Positions 11,460 through 20,252 of a stretch of DNA of 64,000 bases are shown piece after piece. The translations under genes and the position numbers were made by a program. Position 1 is the stretch's first letter. Each line of letters begins with the position of its first letter. The notes beneath the pieces were generated by a model. It made no database searches and had not been told where the DNA came from. It saw only the letters and a program-made list of their open reading frames with translations. The stretch is from assembly GCF_001693485.1 (NCBI RefSeq), contig NZ_MAXC01000053.1, forward strand, positions 62,001 to 126,000, given 5' to 3'. The stretch is from Bradyrhizobium sp. LMTR 3 (GTDB lineage Bacteria > Pseudomonadota > Alphaproteobacteria > Rhizobiales > Xanthobacteraceae).

Positions 11460-13060
11460 AAGATCGAGCCGGGCTCACGCCTCCAGCTTTTCCGCAGCGA
11501 GGCTCCAAATAGACGGAGAATACCGGTCCTTCTGGATGGCCCGGCTCTTGCAATGTCATCTCAAGAATGAAGCGATCGCTATAATGTCGTCTTCTTGGAG
11601 GAGCTCATCAATTTTGGCGATTTTCCTGATGAGATCGACGCTTTGCTGTAGCAAGGCGTGGTCGCCTACCGGCATGATCCGGCGCGAACCGACCCATCTT
11701 TCGGTGAGCGTTGCACCGTACGACGAGGCGCGCGCGCGTGATCGCCGAGCGTGGCTTGCGCGAGATCGCAAGCCACGCCGGCTAGGAGCCCGACTGGCGC
11801 CAATGGCAAATCGCAATCAGCGATGCCAGTGGCGCTGGCGCTTCGCGCTGTACACCTTGAGGCGCTTGCCTTGATTCCTGGGGCGGAGACCTCGATTACA
11901 AGACTACGGTCAATGGGTATGCCCTTTGAATTGCCGTGCGTGACTGGGATTGGTACTTCGCAGGGTTGTTCCCCCTCTCGCTGCACGCACGGCCAATCTA
12001 GTTTCAGCGAGTCTGAAAGAACTCCTGATACAGGATCGTTATCTCACCCTAACGGTCTTGTTACGTCTGGGCTCAAACATCCCCCTCCAGCCCAGACGGA
12101 GCCCTCGGCGGCGTTGTGACCGCCGGGGGCCTTCTCTGTTTCAAGCGCGCCTTGGATGTCACTAGCACTTGCTCGGTCTCGGCGCCCTCCATAAGCGCGG
12201 TTGTCATCGGAAGAAGGCCGCACCCGGCTTCACCCGACCAAAAAGTGCTGGCGTCGATGTTCACCCCCTTTGCCGGCCTGCCTCACTCCGTACACAGGGT
12301 GGAACCGTGCAGCTCGCGCTCGCAGCACGCGAGTTGTGGATCTAGCAATATATGGAGAGGTAGCCGCCAATTCTCCTAAAGGGACGCCGGCGTCTTATCG
12401 CAGGCCAAGAGCGAACGGTAAGAAAAAGCCAAGCGGGACGAGGTCAGCGCCTCTAAGCGAGTCTTTAGGAAGCGCCGCCGTCTTTCATCATCCCGGATTG
12501 CCCGCGTGGTTGCGCCCCCAGTCGGCCGAGCGTTGCTAACGGGAGGTTCAGTTCGGCGCGCGAGGTTTCGTTGGCAATCGTCCCAGCAATGCGCCGCAGA
12601 TGCAAGCGAACCAGCGGGGTTGAGCTCGGCGCCGCCAATGAGAAAACTGAGATGGCGCTGGCGTAGCCCTGCTCGGGCCTGTCGAGTCTTGGCCCGCCGT
12701 CCACTCCGTGAGATAGCACTTGAACACCTGCTTGCTGCCCCGGACATCAGCCAGATGCACGGCGCCGATGATCTCCGTTTCGGGTAATGCCTCCATGCGC
12801 TATAAGAGCTGTCGACGGCCGATCGGTCCTCACAAGTCCGCCAATGCGCTCGAACATCGAAATCGCTGCGCGTCTCGTTGTTCGAGTGTCCCAGTACCAT
12901 TCATTCATGCCGGGCTACAGGATGACTTCCGCCGGCGTGCCGGCACTTTGATCTCTCACGACTTCGAAAGCAGCGACAGGCGCAGGCCTGCGCCAATGTT
13001 CATCCGAACGACAGCGCTTTCCCGAAAGACTCCTGAGCCACGGCCATGAGATCATGCCTG
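11460..13060. other. long stretch of unidentified, probably decayed sequence
   Basis: No frame on either strand has convincing family motifs. Fragments such as QQSVDLIRKIAKIDELLQED (minus, about 11560-11670) and MNIDASTFWSGEAGCGLLP (minus, 12073-12264) look protein-like but are short and unassigned. It separates the bolA-ferredoxin unit from the Rieske gene. Confidence 0.35.
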
Positions 13061-13510
13061 TTAATCCGGATGGATCATGATGTCCATGGTTTCATCGCTG
13101 TCCTCGAACGGATCGGGAAACCCGTTGTCCTCCACCAGCTTCACGCCACATAGGCAGACGTCGCCGTCGACCACGGCGAGCGCGACCGGCTCCAGGGCTT
13201 TTGCGTTGCAGGGGCCGTCGATGCAAAGCCCGCTGTCGATCTCGAAGATCGCACCATGCCGGCCGCATCTGATAAAGGCGCGGTCCGACGAGAAAAATTC
13301 TCCGGAGCCGATGTTGAGCCAGACACCGTCATGCGGGCAGCGGTTGAGGTAGCCGTGGTAGTCGTTTGCGAAGGTCCGCACCACGACAATCGGAAACGGC
13401 CGGCTCTCGCCGCTCTCGTCGATCCGCGACAGGCTAAAGCCCTTCGCGCCGCCCCGCTCGATTGCATCGGCTTGACAGACGGTGAACACCTCAATCTCTT
13501 GGCTGCCCAT
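13061..13510 (-). CDS. Rieske-type [2Fe-2S] protein, nif-linked (copy 1)
   Basis: 149 residues with the Rieske ligands CPHDG (Cys-x-His) and CGRHGAIF (Cys-x-x-His). Between and after them come a beta-sandwich core and an extra Cys pair in CIDGPC. It closely parallels the Rieske protein at 24056-24460 (shared PIVVVR, YLN-CPH, CG-HG-IFE, VALxVxDGD and GV-LVE blocks). Soluble small Rieske proteins act as electron carriers, and the nif context suggests service to nitrogenase assembly or reduction, which is inference. It has an acidic C-terminal tail (DPFEDSDETMD). No clear sigma54 box was found directly upstream. Confidence 0.88.
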   Translation of the reverse strand: MGSQEIEVFTVCQADAIERGGAKGFSLSRIDESGESRPFPIVVVRTFANDYHGYLNRCPHDGVWLNIGSGEFFSSDRAFIRCGRHGAIFEIDSGLCIDGPCNAKALEPVALAVVDGDVCLCGVKLVEDNGFPDPFEDSDETMDIMIHPD

Positions 13511-14102
13511 GTCGCGGTGCTCCCTTGGCTCATGCTGTCGTCAGGTTTTCCTGCCTGAAGGCATCGACGGCGGCACGGGTCAGCCGAAGCGCGCCAACTT
13601 CACCGGCCGGCTCCTGGCAGGCACCGACGGCGCGCTGAGAAAACCAAAACCATCGTGCGGCCTAAGGCCGGCCGGCGCTCGCCGATCTCGACCACTATCC
13701 CGTTCAGGGAACAGTGACCTGCTGCGAAATTCATTTGCCTTCCCTGCTATTTAGCGCCGGGCCTGCAGAAGCCCGAGCCGAAGCCCAAGGGCTCGATGTT
13801 CATGTCTTCGTTCCGAGCACCTTGGGCTCGCGGGCGAGCGGCAACTCGGAGCCGACGGCTCCGATCGTTTTGAGCTTCTCATTCTCCTCGCTCGCTCTTC
13901 GGACCTATCCTCAAGAGTTCCTTGCGGCCTTGCTGGACGTCGGAGGATCCGTCTTTGGTCTGCCCCCTGTGGAATCTTCGGGTTCTGCAGCACCGCCAAT
14001 AGTGATGTGGCCTGAATGACCTCCATTATCTTGTCCCACTGTGAGACCCTGACTGTCGACATTCAAGCTTTCCCTTTGCGTCCCATTGATGATTCTTCGG
14101 TT
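13511..14102. other. unidentified stretch between Rieske and DegT-like genes
   Basis: Minus-strand frames hold fragments such as KIMEVIQATSLLAVLQNPKI and LKTIGAVGSELPLARKPKV that look like pieces of a decayed gene. No family was assigned. Confidence 0.3.
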
Positions 14103-15305
14103 CTAATAAATTGCTGCGCCAGCGCCGATGTTGATTGACGCATCCTTCACCGTCGCCACGATAAACTCGATATGGTCGCTGGTCAGATGGGTGTGAAATG
14201 GCAGTGCCAGGGCGCGATCGGCGATCTTCTCCGTGACCAGGAAATCGCCATGCCGATAGCCGAGATCAAAATAATGCCGCTTCAAATGCAACGGATGGCA
14301 ATAGGCGGCGGCCTCGACCCGCTCGGTGCGCAGGTCATCGACGATGGCATCGCGGCTGGAGCGCGTGAAGCGCGTCCCGAGATGGACCAGATAGAGGAAC
14401 CAGTTCACCCCGGTCGCATCGGGAGCCACATAGGGCGGCTTGATACCCTCAAAGGATTGCATATGCGCATTGTAGAGCTGTTCGGCGAGCCGGCGCCGCT
14501 CCAGGATTTCCTCGAGGCGCCTTAGCTGCGCAAGGCCCAGCGCAGCTGTGAGATCGCTCATGCCGGCCTGGTGGGGCGCTGCGCTGCTGATGACAACGGA
14601 GGAGCGTTCATCCAGCCGATGTGCGCGATGGCGACGTAAGCCAACGGCCAAGTCGATGTCATCGGTCACCACCATCCCGCCTTCACCGCAGGTCAGAGCC
14701 AGTGGCTGGGCGAAGTCGAACACGGCGATATCGCCAAAACGGCCGACGAGCTCGCCCTTGTATCGCGATCCGATCGCTTCGGTCGAATCCTCCAGGAGCG
14801 GCAGCTGATGGTGCTGCGCGATCGCGCGCAGCTCCGACCATGGCGCTGGATGGCCGTTGGGGTTGCCACCTATAATCGCCCGCGTGTTGGCCGTGACACG
14901 TTCTTCGACCTTGGCCGGAGCCAAGGCTCCCGACCAATAGTCGACGTCGGCAAATACGGCCCGCGCGCCCACTAGACTGATAGCATGCACCGTCTCGCGA
15001 AACGAATAAGGCGAGGCAATCACCTCCTGCCCGGGTCCGACGCCGAGCGCTTTTAGCGCAAGCAAAAGCCCGATCGTGCCGCTGGGGACGGCAACGGCAT
15101 ATTTGCGGCCAAGATAGGCGGCGAAGGCTTTCTCGAAGACGTCAGTGATGGGTCCATTGGAGACTCGCGGCGAACACAGCAGCGCTTCAACGGCAGAGAG
15201 CTCGGCGGAGGTGATATCGGGATCGGAGAGCGGAATGAAGGAAACATCGGCCTCGGCCGCGTCTGCGCCATCGTCGCGATGCCCCGCGAGTCCAACGCCG
15301 GTCAC
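14103..15305 (-). CDS. DegT/DnrJ/EryC1/StrS-family protein lacking the PLP lysine
   Basis: The 400-residue protein has the full fold of the sugar aminotransferase family: IPLSDPDI near residue 24, VAVPSGTIGLLLALKALGVG near 71-90, the cofactor Asp in LLEDSTEAIGS near 173, and GEGGMVVTDD near 207. The usual lysine that binds PLP sits seven residues into the F-S-F-x-x-x-K-x-L-T-T-G-E-G-G motif. Here the segment reads FDFAQPLALTCGEGG, with Leu at that position (about residue 202). The codons are clear and no frameshift is involved. It therefore probably does not transaminate. It overlaps the upstream nif gene by 4 bases and so belongs to the nif operon. Its function is unknown. Confidence 0.85.
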   Translation of the reverse strand: MTGVGLAGHRDDGADAAEADVSFIPLSDPDITSAELSAVEALLCSPRVSNGPITDVFEKAFAAYLGRKYAVAVPSGTIGLLLALKALGVGPGQEVIASPYSFRETVHAISLVGARAVFADVDYWSGALAPAKVEERVTANTRAIIGGNPNGHPAPWSELRAIAQHHQLPLLEDSTEAIGSRYKGELVGRFGDIAVFDFAQPLALTCGEGGMVVTDDIDLAVGLRRHRAHRLDERSSVVISSAAPHQAGMSDLTAALGLAQLRRLEEILERRRLAEQLYNAHMQSFEGIKPPYVAPDATGVNWFLYLVHLGTRFTRSSRDAIVDDLRTERVEAAAYCHPLHLKRHYFDLGYRHGDFLVTEKIADRALALPFHTHLTSDHIEFIVATVKDASINIGAGAAIY

Positions 15306-15571
15306 CGCCCAGTACTCCTTGCCGCCAGCAGGATGCCAATCGCCCGCGCTGGATCTGTCGTGATCTGCACGCAGCGATCGCAGCCATCGATCAGATGCAG
15401 GTCGAAATGCGGAAACTTAAGGAACGGCCGCTCCGTCACGTCAGAGGCATCACAGCGCGTCACGGCGAGCTGCGGAAAGCGGCGCCGCAGCTCGGAAAAT
15501 GAGCTTGCATCAAGCTCCGCTGCCGCAAGCACGCGTCCGATTTCGATCAGTTCGTCTGTGCCAAGCGCCAT
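15302..15571 (-). CDS. small nif-cluster protein (DUF6129-like)
   Basis: About 89 residues from ATG 15571 (GGGAG six bases upstream). ATG 15583 is also possible. It has an N-terminal helix (LGTDELIEIGRVLAAAELD), an RRRFPQLAVTRCDASDV block and a C-terminal beta block (FDLHLIDGCDRCVQITTDP). I recall such small proteins from nif clusters of other diazotrophs under the name DUF6129, but the assignment is from memory. It overlaps the DegT-like start by 4 bases, which supports co-translation. Confidence 0.6.
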   Translation of the reverse strand: MALGTDELIEIGRVLAAAELDASSFSELRRRFPQLAVTRCDASDVTERPFLKFPHFDLHLIDGCDRCVQITTDPARAIGILLAARSTGR

Positions 15572-15605
15572 CGCGGCTCCCATATAACTGGCTCCCAAAT
15601 CAGCT

Positions 15606-15965
15606 TCATTGCCAGAACAGCCGCTCGGGATCCCTGTTCAATTCCTCGATTGCGGAGGTCAGGCGGTAGTAAATGCTATAAAACTCCCACATTCCGTTTG
15701 CGTGGTTTTTTCGAAACAGCTTCCACATGCCGTTCACCGTGTCATAGTGAACTAGCGCGACGTCGATGAGGCCGCCATCCTTGTCGATATTGTGAGAGCA
15801 GCAGGGACTCTCGATCAGATAGCCACCCCTCACCGGTTTGACAGTCGGCGAGACATAGCGATAGCGCTGGCGCGAGCTCAAGGCGCGCTCGATCCGCTTG
15901 CAATCGAGCTCGTTCGGATGAGGATTAATCCCGATCGCTACTCTTCTCATCACCGCGGCAGTCAT
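15606..15965 (-). CDS. nif-linked conserved protein (DUF3024-like)
   Basis: 119 residues. The C-terminal half alternates aromatic and charged residues (VNGMWKLFRKN, GMWEFYSIYYRL) and ends DPERLFWQ, a pattern I associate with DUF3024. The N-terminal half contains SPCCSHNIDKDGG. A GGGGAG ribosome binding site precedes ATG 15965; ATG 15950 is an alternative. It lies between nifZ2 and the DUF6129-like gene in one operon. The role is not known. Confidence 0.55.
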   Translation of the reverse strand: MTAAVMRRVAIGINPHPNELDCKRIERALSSRQRYRYVSPTVKPVRGGYLIESPCCSHNIDKDGGLIDVALVHYDTVNGMWKLFRKNHANGMWEFYSIYYRLTSAIEELNRDPERLFWQ

Positions 15966-16002
15966 TGTGAAAGGCTCCCCTCAAAGCACTGTGATTTCTT
16001 CT

Positions 16003-16221
16003 TCAAGACAGCCGACCGACCAGCCGCTCGCCGTACTCGACGAGATAGATTGGCACGTTCGCTTCGGTATGCCTGCCGACCTGCACGATCTCGCCGATCG
16101 CTCCAGCGCCGATCAAGAGTCCGTCGGCCGGTGCGTCCGGAAAGGAGCCGTCGTTAATGAGGTCGACCGCCGCCTTGACGCGCTGGCCCCATTGGTACTT
16201 CGGCAGCCTCGGGTCGATCAT
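16003..16221 (-). CDS. nifZ: NifZ domain protein, second copy, altered C-terminus
   Basis: The 72-residue protein starts MIDPRLPKYQWGQRVKAAVD and has the NifZ beta-barrel pattern (GAIGEIVQVGRH, VPIYLVEYG). NifZ helps mature the second P-cluster of the MoFe protein. It ends ERLVGRLS, whereas removing one 4-base unit of the tandem CCGACCGA at about 16012-16019 restores ERLVGCLEEEITVL and a stop just before the next gene's ribosome binding site. A 4-bp slippage has thus replaced the last residues. It overlaps nifZ copy 1 by 4 bases. Confidence 0.8.
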   Translation of the reverse strand: MIDPRLPKYQWGQRVKAAVDLINDGSFPDAPADGLLIGAGAIGEIVQVGRHTEANVPIYLVEYGERLVGRLS

Positions 16222-16538
16222 GGCGCGGCCTCTTCCGGCAAAGGCAGGTCCTCAAGCTCCTCGCGCGCCAGCACCGGCTCGAGCTCCTTGCGCTTCATGC
16301 CGACGCGGTTGCCGCTTTCGAGAAATTCGACGCCATAGATGTAGAACTGCTGCAGGAAAGTGCCGATTGAGACGACGTAACCCACCTCCCCCTTTTTGGC
16401 GATGATCTCGCCAACTTCCTTGCCGGCATAGGTTCCATCATTGCGGATGGTCCGGTTGGCCCGCACCTTTTCGCCGAAGCTGAAGAACGGCGGCCCGGTG
16501 AGCTCGACGACCTCGCTGTCGCGAACGATGTTGCTCAT
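16218..16538 (-). CDS. nifZ: NifZ domain protein, first copy
   Basis: 106 residues. FSFGEKVRANRTIRNDGTY is followed by GEIIAKKGEVGYVVSIGTF and QFYIYGVEFLESGNRVGMK, the NifZ SH3-like barrel, and then an acidic tail (EELEDLPLPEEAAP). It acts as an accessory factor in P-cluster formation on the MoFe protein. The start overlaps the stop of the upstream LRV gene by 4 bases, and the stop overlaps nifZ copy 2, so the genes are tightly coupled. Confidence 0.9.
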   Translation of the reverse strand: MSNIVRDSEVVELTGPPFFSFGEKVRANRTIRNDGTYAGKEVGEIIAKKGEVGYVVSIGTFLQQFYIYGVEFLESGNRVGMKRKELEPVLAREELEDLPLPEEAAP

Positions 16539-17308
16539 GTCCCACTCTCTCTCGGTCGTTCGGGCCGGATCGCCACGCGCGCGCGGGCGACTTCCTGCAC
16601 CATCGAGTCCTCGTCCTCGGCCAACTCAGCCAGCTCGTCCGTCGTAATGCGGCTTGCCACCTCATAACGGACGCGCCAATCCGGATCGCGGCGCAGGACG
16701 CTGAGCGAATCCGGAGACAGCCGCCGTGCGATCTCGAGCCGCACGCTCGAATCGTGATCATTGATCATGCCGAGAAGCCAGTCATAGGGAATGCGGAGCG
16801 CAACCACGCGGCGCACCTCGGGCTCGTCATCGTTCATGAGACGCCCAAGCAGCGCCGGCGCGATCCGGCTCGCCACCACCAGGCGAACGTAATAGTCCTG
16901 ATCCGACATCATTGGCGCCAGCTCCTCGCCTTCCAGCAACGTCGCAACCCGCATCCTCACATCCCGATGCGGGTCGCTGCGTAGCCGAAGCACAAAGCGC
17001 TTGGGAAGGCGGCGCGCCGCGTTCCAGCGCACGGTTTCCTCGGCGTCGTCGAGCAGCATCGGCAGCAGGAACAGATTGGCGTATCTGGCCGCGATCGCGC
17101 GCACCTCGAAATGCGGATGTGTGATGTAAGCGTCGGCCAGTGCCGGATTCCAGTTGAAGAAGCGGTCTATGCGGCGGGCATAGCGGTCGTTTACGCAGGC
17201 TTGCATCAAGCAGCAGCCGCCAGTGGCCCTGAGCCCGAGATGCGTGCAGGTGCCGCAGTCGATCTCGTTGCCTAGCCAGTCGCGGGCCTCATCGATGTCA
17301 TCGGTCAT
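16535..17308 (-). CDS. 4Fe-4S cluster leucine-rich-repeat-variant (LRV) protein
   Basis: 257 residues. The N-terminal domain has the Cys pattern CGTCTHLGLR and GGCCLMQAC, the [4Fe-4S] ligands of the Azotobacter LRV protein. It is followed by about eight two-helix LRV repeats marked by VRxxVAxRI, VRLEIARRL and VRYEVASRI. The family occurs next to nif genes, and its protein-interaction role in nitrogen fixation is not settled. The start overlaps the upstream TPR gene by 11 bases, and the stop overlaps nifZ by 4. It probably runs from the nifB promoter. Confidence 0.9.
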   Translation of the reverse strand: MTDDIDEARDWLGNEIDCGTCTHLGLRATGGCCLMQACVNDRYARRIDRFFNWNPALADAYITHPHFEVRAIAARYANLFLLPMLLDDAEETVRWNAARRLPKRFVLRLRSDPHRDVRMRVATLLEGEELAPMMSDQDYYVRLVVASRIAPALLGRLMNDDEPEVRRVVALRIPYDWLLGMINDHDSSVRLEIARRLSPDSLSVLRRDPDWRVRYEVASRITTDELAELAEDEDSMVQEVARARVAIRPERPRESGT

Positions 17309-17834
17309 CGTCCTGTCCTATCCGCTCCAACACATCTAGGAGCACCTTGGCGCCGATTTTGTCGGTCGGGTCGAGCTCCAGGAGCTTGTTGGCGGCCGCG
17401 TTTCCTTCATCGAGATTGCCGAGGCGCATCTGCAGGTAGGCGTAGGCTTTCAGTGAAAATAAATAGAAGCGCGACAGACTGTTCTCGTCGCAAGCGAAAG
17501 CAGCATCGGTCGCGCTGACCCGCCGCCAATCATCTGAGAGACCGTTTTCACGCGCCGCCTTAGAAATACAGAGCTTTGCGACCTCCAACGCCTCGGCCAA
17601 GCGAGCCTTGTAGAAATAGAAGCGGTAGAGTCCGATCAGAACGGCGGCGTGTCCCGGCGCCAGCGCCTGAGCTTCGTGCAGGTGTTTTTCAGCGATCTCG
17701 TCCAGGTGATAGGAGAGCCCGGCCTGCCACAGATGATCCTCGGCTTCGCGCGGAAGGCCGTCGCCGAGTAGCGTGTGCGCGATGAGCGCCCCCTCGCTCT
17801 TGGACAGCGGATTGCCTGTCCGATCGAGGTTCAT
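17298..17834 (-). CDS. TPR-like nif-cluster protein
   Basis: 178 residues from ATG 17834 (upstream frame to 17882 is possible but has no better start). Two or three helical hairpins resemble TPR units (HLHEAQALAPGHAAVLIGLY, FYLFSLKAYAYLQMRLGNLD, AANKLLELDP). TPR proteins are scaffolds. Position between the HesB-like relic and the LRV gene suggests a helper in Fe-S assembly. The GGAAAG upstream can serve as ribosome binding site. Confidence 0.7.
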   Translation of the reverse strand: MNLDRTGNPLSKSEGALIAHTLLGDGLPREAEDHLWQAGLSYHLDEIAEKHLHEAQALAPGHAAVLIGLYRFYFYKARLAEALEVAKLCISKAARENGLSDDWRRVSATDAAFACDENSLSRFYLFSLKAYAYLQMRLGNLDEGNAAANKLLELDPTDKIGAKVLLDVLERIGQDDDR

Positions 17835-17850
17835 CGGCAGCTTTCCTCTT

Positions 17851-18166
17851 TTAATGGGAGCGTTGCTGCTGGAGCAGCACACCTACTTCTGGGAAGATCA
17901 GCTCGATCTGTGCAGCGGTGTCGGTCAAATCGATTGTGAGACCCCCAAGCATTAGCTGGTTCTCGACATTGAGAAGCAACTTCAGGCCGTTGCGGCTCGA
18001 TGCCTTCCTGACCGGGTCGAGGTGCCGGCGCAACACCTATATCGACAGTGCGATCCCGGCAACCATCTGTCGTGACGGCAAGCCGGACGCTGGCGCCAGC
18101 GGTGTCATCGGCGCGCAGCACGAAACTCGCGAGTTTTTCAGCGGTGGACGCCAGCGTGAAGGTCAT
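17851..18166 (-). pseudogene. HesB/IscA-like protein, one frameshift
   Basis: The first frame starts MTFTLASTAEKLASFVLR and runs to TVDIGVAPAPRPGQE. A one-base loss near 18000 moves the rest to the next frame (ASSRNGLKLLLNVENQLML, then GGLTIDLTDTAAQIEL). Together they form a HesB-like domain of the type found beside nifB. The usual first-cluster Cys region reads TTDGCRDRT. It may still be made as a truncated peptide, or the shift may be a sequence error. Confidence 0.65.
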
Positions 18167-18180
18167 GGGATCGAGCCTAT

Positions 18181-18405
18181 TTACGCCGGTGCCTGGTAGC
18201 GCGGCAATGAGGCGTCGACGACGCATGTGTTGTCGACCGGGCACACCGCGACGCATTGCGGCTCGTCGAAATGGCCGATGCACTCGGTGCATTTCTTCGG
18301 GTCGATGAAGAACGTGCCGCCTTTCTCCGAGATTGCGACATTCGGACATTCCTGCTCGCAAGCCGAGCAGCTCGTGCATTGCGAGGCAATGATCTTGAAT
18401 GGCAT
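18181..18405 (-). CDS. fdxN: 2[4Fe-4S] ferredoxin FdxN (FrxA)
   Basis: 74 residues with two Cys motifs, CTSCSACEQECPN and, in the nif-type extended form, CTECIGHFDEPQCVAVCP. FdxN donates electrons to NifB during NifB-co synthesis in several diazotrophs. It lies 12 bases after the nifB stop with an AGGGAGG ribosome binding site, so it is translated from the nifB transcript. Confidence 0.95.
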   Translation of the reverse strand: MPFKIIASQCTSCSACEQECPNVAISEKGGTFFIDPKKCTECIGHFDEPQCVAVCPVDNTCVVDASLPRYQAPA

Positions 18406-18416
18406 CGACGCCTCCC

Positions 18417-19979
18417 TTAAGCAGCCGAAATCAGCGCGCCCTGCCGGATCGCCGCCTCGGCCCTCTCGACATACTGGATCTCGCCGCGTTGCACCTTCTC
18501 GAGATATGACTTGAACCAGGTGATCGCTGATTTTTCGATGAACTCATAGGCGTATTGGTCGACTGGCTCGATTCCGGCCTTCAAAAGATTGTTCTTCGGA
18601 CAGCCGCCGATCTTGGCCACAAACACCGCATGGCAGTCGTTGATGGCGCGGATGATGGTGGCAAGGCTCTCCTCCTGGCCATAACCGCCTCGGCAATAGT
18701 GATCGACGCGGCGATGGCCAACGAATTTGGCACCGGTAGTGGAGAGTTCGTACACTTGGAACTCCTTGGCATGCCCAAAATGCTCGTTGATCAGGCCCGC
18801 CCCCTTCGTCGCCACCGCAACCAAGAGCTTGACGCCGCTCATTGCGCTGGCGAGCTCGGCGAGCTCTTCCTGCTCGGCAGCAACCTTGGCGACGCGCTCC
18901 TCCTCGACCTTGGCCTGATAGGCCTTGCGCATCTCCAGGTCATAATTGACGTCCATGGCCATAATCTTCTCGGTAGTGAACTCCGCACTGCGGTCCTCGC
19001 CGAGCAAGCCGACCGCGTCGGCGCGGCACTGCCGGCAGTGCCGCATCATGTTCGTCTCGCCTTCGCAGACATCCTGCAGTGCCTTCAATTCCTGGGCGGT
19101 CGGACCCCGCTGGCCGTTGAGACCGAATGCGGTGCCGTGCTCGGGCGCGGAGATCAGAGGCATGATGTTGTGTAGGAACGCGCCGCGCGATTTGACCGCC
19201 TTGTTGACCTCGACCAGATGCTTGTCGTTGATGCCCGGGATCATCACCGAATTGATCTTGGAGAGGATGCCCCGCTCGGTCAGCATCTCGAGGCCTTGCA
19301 TCTGGCGGTCGGTAAGGATCTTTGCGGCTTCGAGGCCGGTGTATCGCTTGTGGTTGTAGAAAATCCAGGGATAAATCTTGGAACCGATTTCGGGGTCGAC
19401 CATATTGATGGTGATGGTGACGTGGTCGATCTTGAAGCGGGCGATCGTGTCGACATGGTCGGGCAGCATGAGGCCGTTGGTCGATAGGCACAGCTTGATG
19501 TCGGGAGCGGCCTTGGCCACCAGCTCGAAGGTCTTGAACGTCTTTTTCGGATTGGCCAGGGGATCGCCCGGCCCCGCGATGCCGAGCACGGTCATCTGTG
19601 GGATCGTGGAGGCGACCGCCAGCACCTTTTTCGCCGCCTGCTCCGGCGTTAGTTTCTCGCTCACCACGCCCGGGCGCGATTCATTGGCGCAATCATATTT
19701 GCGATTGCAGTAATTGCATTGGATGTTGCAGGCTGGCGCGACCGCAACATGCATGCGGGCGTAGTGATGATGCGCTTCCTCGCTGTAGCAGGGATGGTTC
19801 TTGACCTTCTCCCAGATCTCGGTCGGCAGCTCACCCCGGCCGGCTTGCGAGCCGCAGCTCGCCTTGCCGCTGCCGCCGGACGTGCCGCAGCCCTTGTGCT
19901 CGGCGATAGCCTGCATGGTCTCGCCGATGTCGACGGCGCTCCCTGCCAAGCTTGCTTCGTCCAGCGCTGATGCGTCCAT
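18417..19979 (-). CDS. nifB: nitrogenase cofactor biosynthesis protein NifB
   Basis: 520 residues. The radical-SAM motif CNIQCNYC (Cys 84, 88, 91) follows an N-terminal Cys-rich leader. Further conserved Cys lie in YDCANE and in CRQCRADAVG, and the last 110 residues (LLVAVATKGAGLINEHFGHA onward) are the NifX-like domain. NifB fuses two [4Fe-4S] units and inserts carbide to form NifB-co, the FeMo-co core. ATG 19979 has GGGAGA nearby. The sigma54 box at 20019-20034 and the NifA site at 20130-20145 lie directly upstream, so this is the first gene of the nifB-fdxN-nifZ operon. Confidence 0.98.
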   Translation of the reverse strand: MDASALDEASLAGSAVDIGETMQAIAEHKGCGTSGGSGKASCGSQAGRGELPTEIWEKVKNHPCYSEEAHHHYARMHVAVAPACNIQCNYCNRKYDCANESRPGVVSEKLTPEQAAKKVLAVASTIPQMTVLGIAGPGDPLANPKKTFKTFELVAKAAPDIKLCLSTNGLMLPDHVDTIARFKIDHVTITINMVDPEIGSKIYPWIFYNHKRYTGLEAAKILTDRQMQGLEMLTERGILSKINSVMIPGINDKHLVEVNKAVKSRGAFLHNIMPLISAPEHGTAFGLNGQRGPTAQELKALQDVCEGETNMMRHCRQCRADAVGLLGEDRSAEFTTEKIMAMDVNYDLEMRKAYQAKVEEERVAKVAAEQEELAELASAMSGVKLLVAVATKGAGLINEHFGHAKEFQVYELSTTGAKFVGHRRVDHYCRGGYGQEESLATIIRAINDCHAVFVAKIGGCPKNNLLKAGIEPVDQYAYEFIEKSAITWFKSYLEKVQRGEIQYVERAEAAIRQGALISAA

Positions 19980-20018
19980 CCTTCATTCTCCCTGCAGGCG
20001 GAAACTGAAAAGAAGATT

Positions 20019-20034
20019 TGCAACTCGCGTGCCA
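20019..20034 (-). promoter_or_regulatory. sigma54 -24/-12 promoter for nifB
   Basis: The minus strand reads TGGCACGCGAGTTGCA, a perfect match to TGGCAC-N5-TTGCA. It lies 40 bp before the nifB start codon. Confidence 0.92.
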
Positions 20035-20129
20035 TGGCCGGATTGGCGAGCAATTTTGATCTAAGTCACAAAGTGAGCCGCCTGCCGCGGTTGGCCGTGG
20101 AAGCGAAGCCTTCTGCACAGCATTAGAAA

Positions 20130-20145
20130 TGTTCGAAGTGTGACA
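20130..20145. promoter_or_regulatory. NifA upstream activator site for nifB
   Basis: TGTTCGAAGTGTGACA fits TGT-N10-ACA exactly and is about 95 bp upstream of the -24 box. Confidence 0.8.
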
Positions 20146-20252
20146 GGCGTCTCGATCCTGACACGGAATGAGCACAGTCATTCCCTGGCGCGAAACGCAA
20201 GACAACTCGCGTGCGCCGGCACGCGAGCAACATTACTCATATACAAGGTCTG

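Noticed and set aside
11541..13050. several frames of 60-175 codons on both strands as genes
   Set aside because: Arg/Ser/Pro-rich composition, no ribosome binding sites and no motifs. They behave like chance frames in GC-rich DNA.
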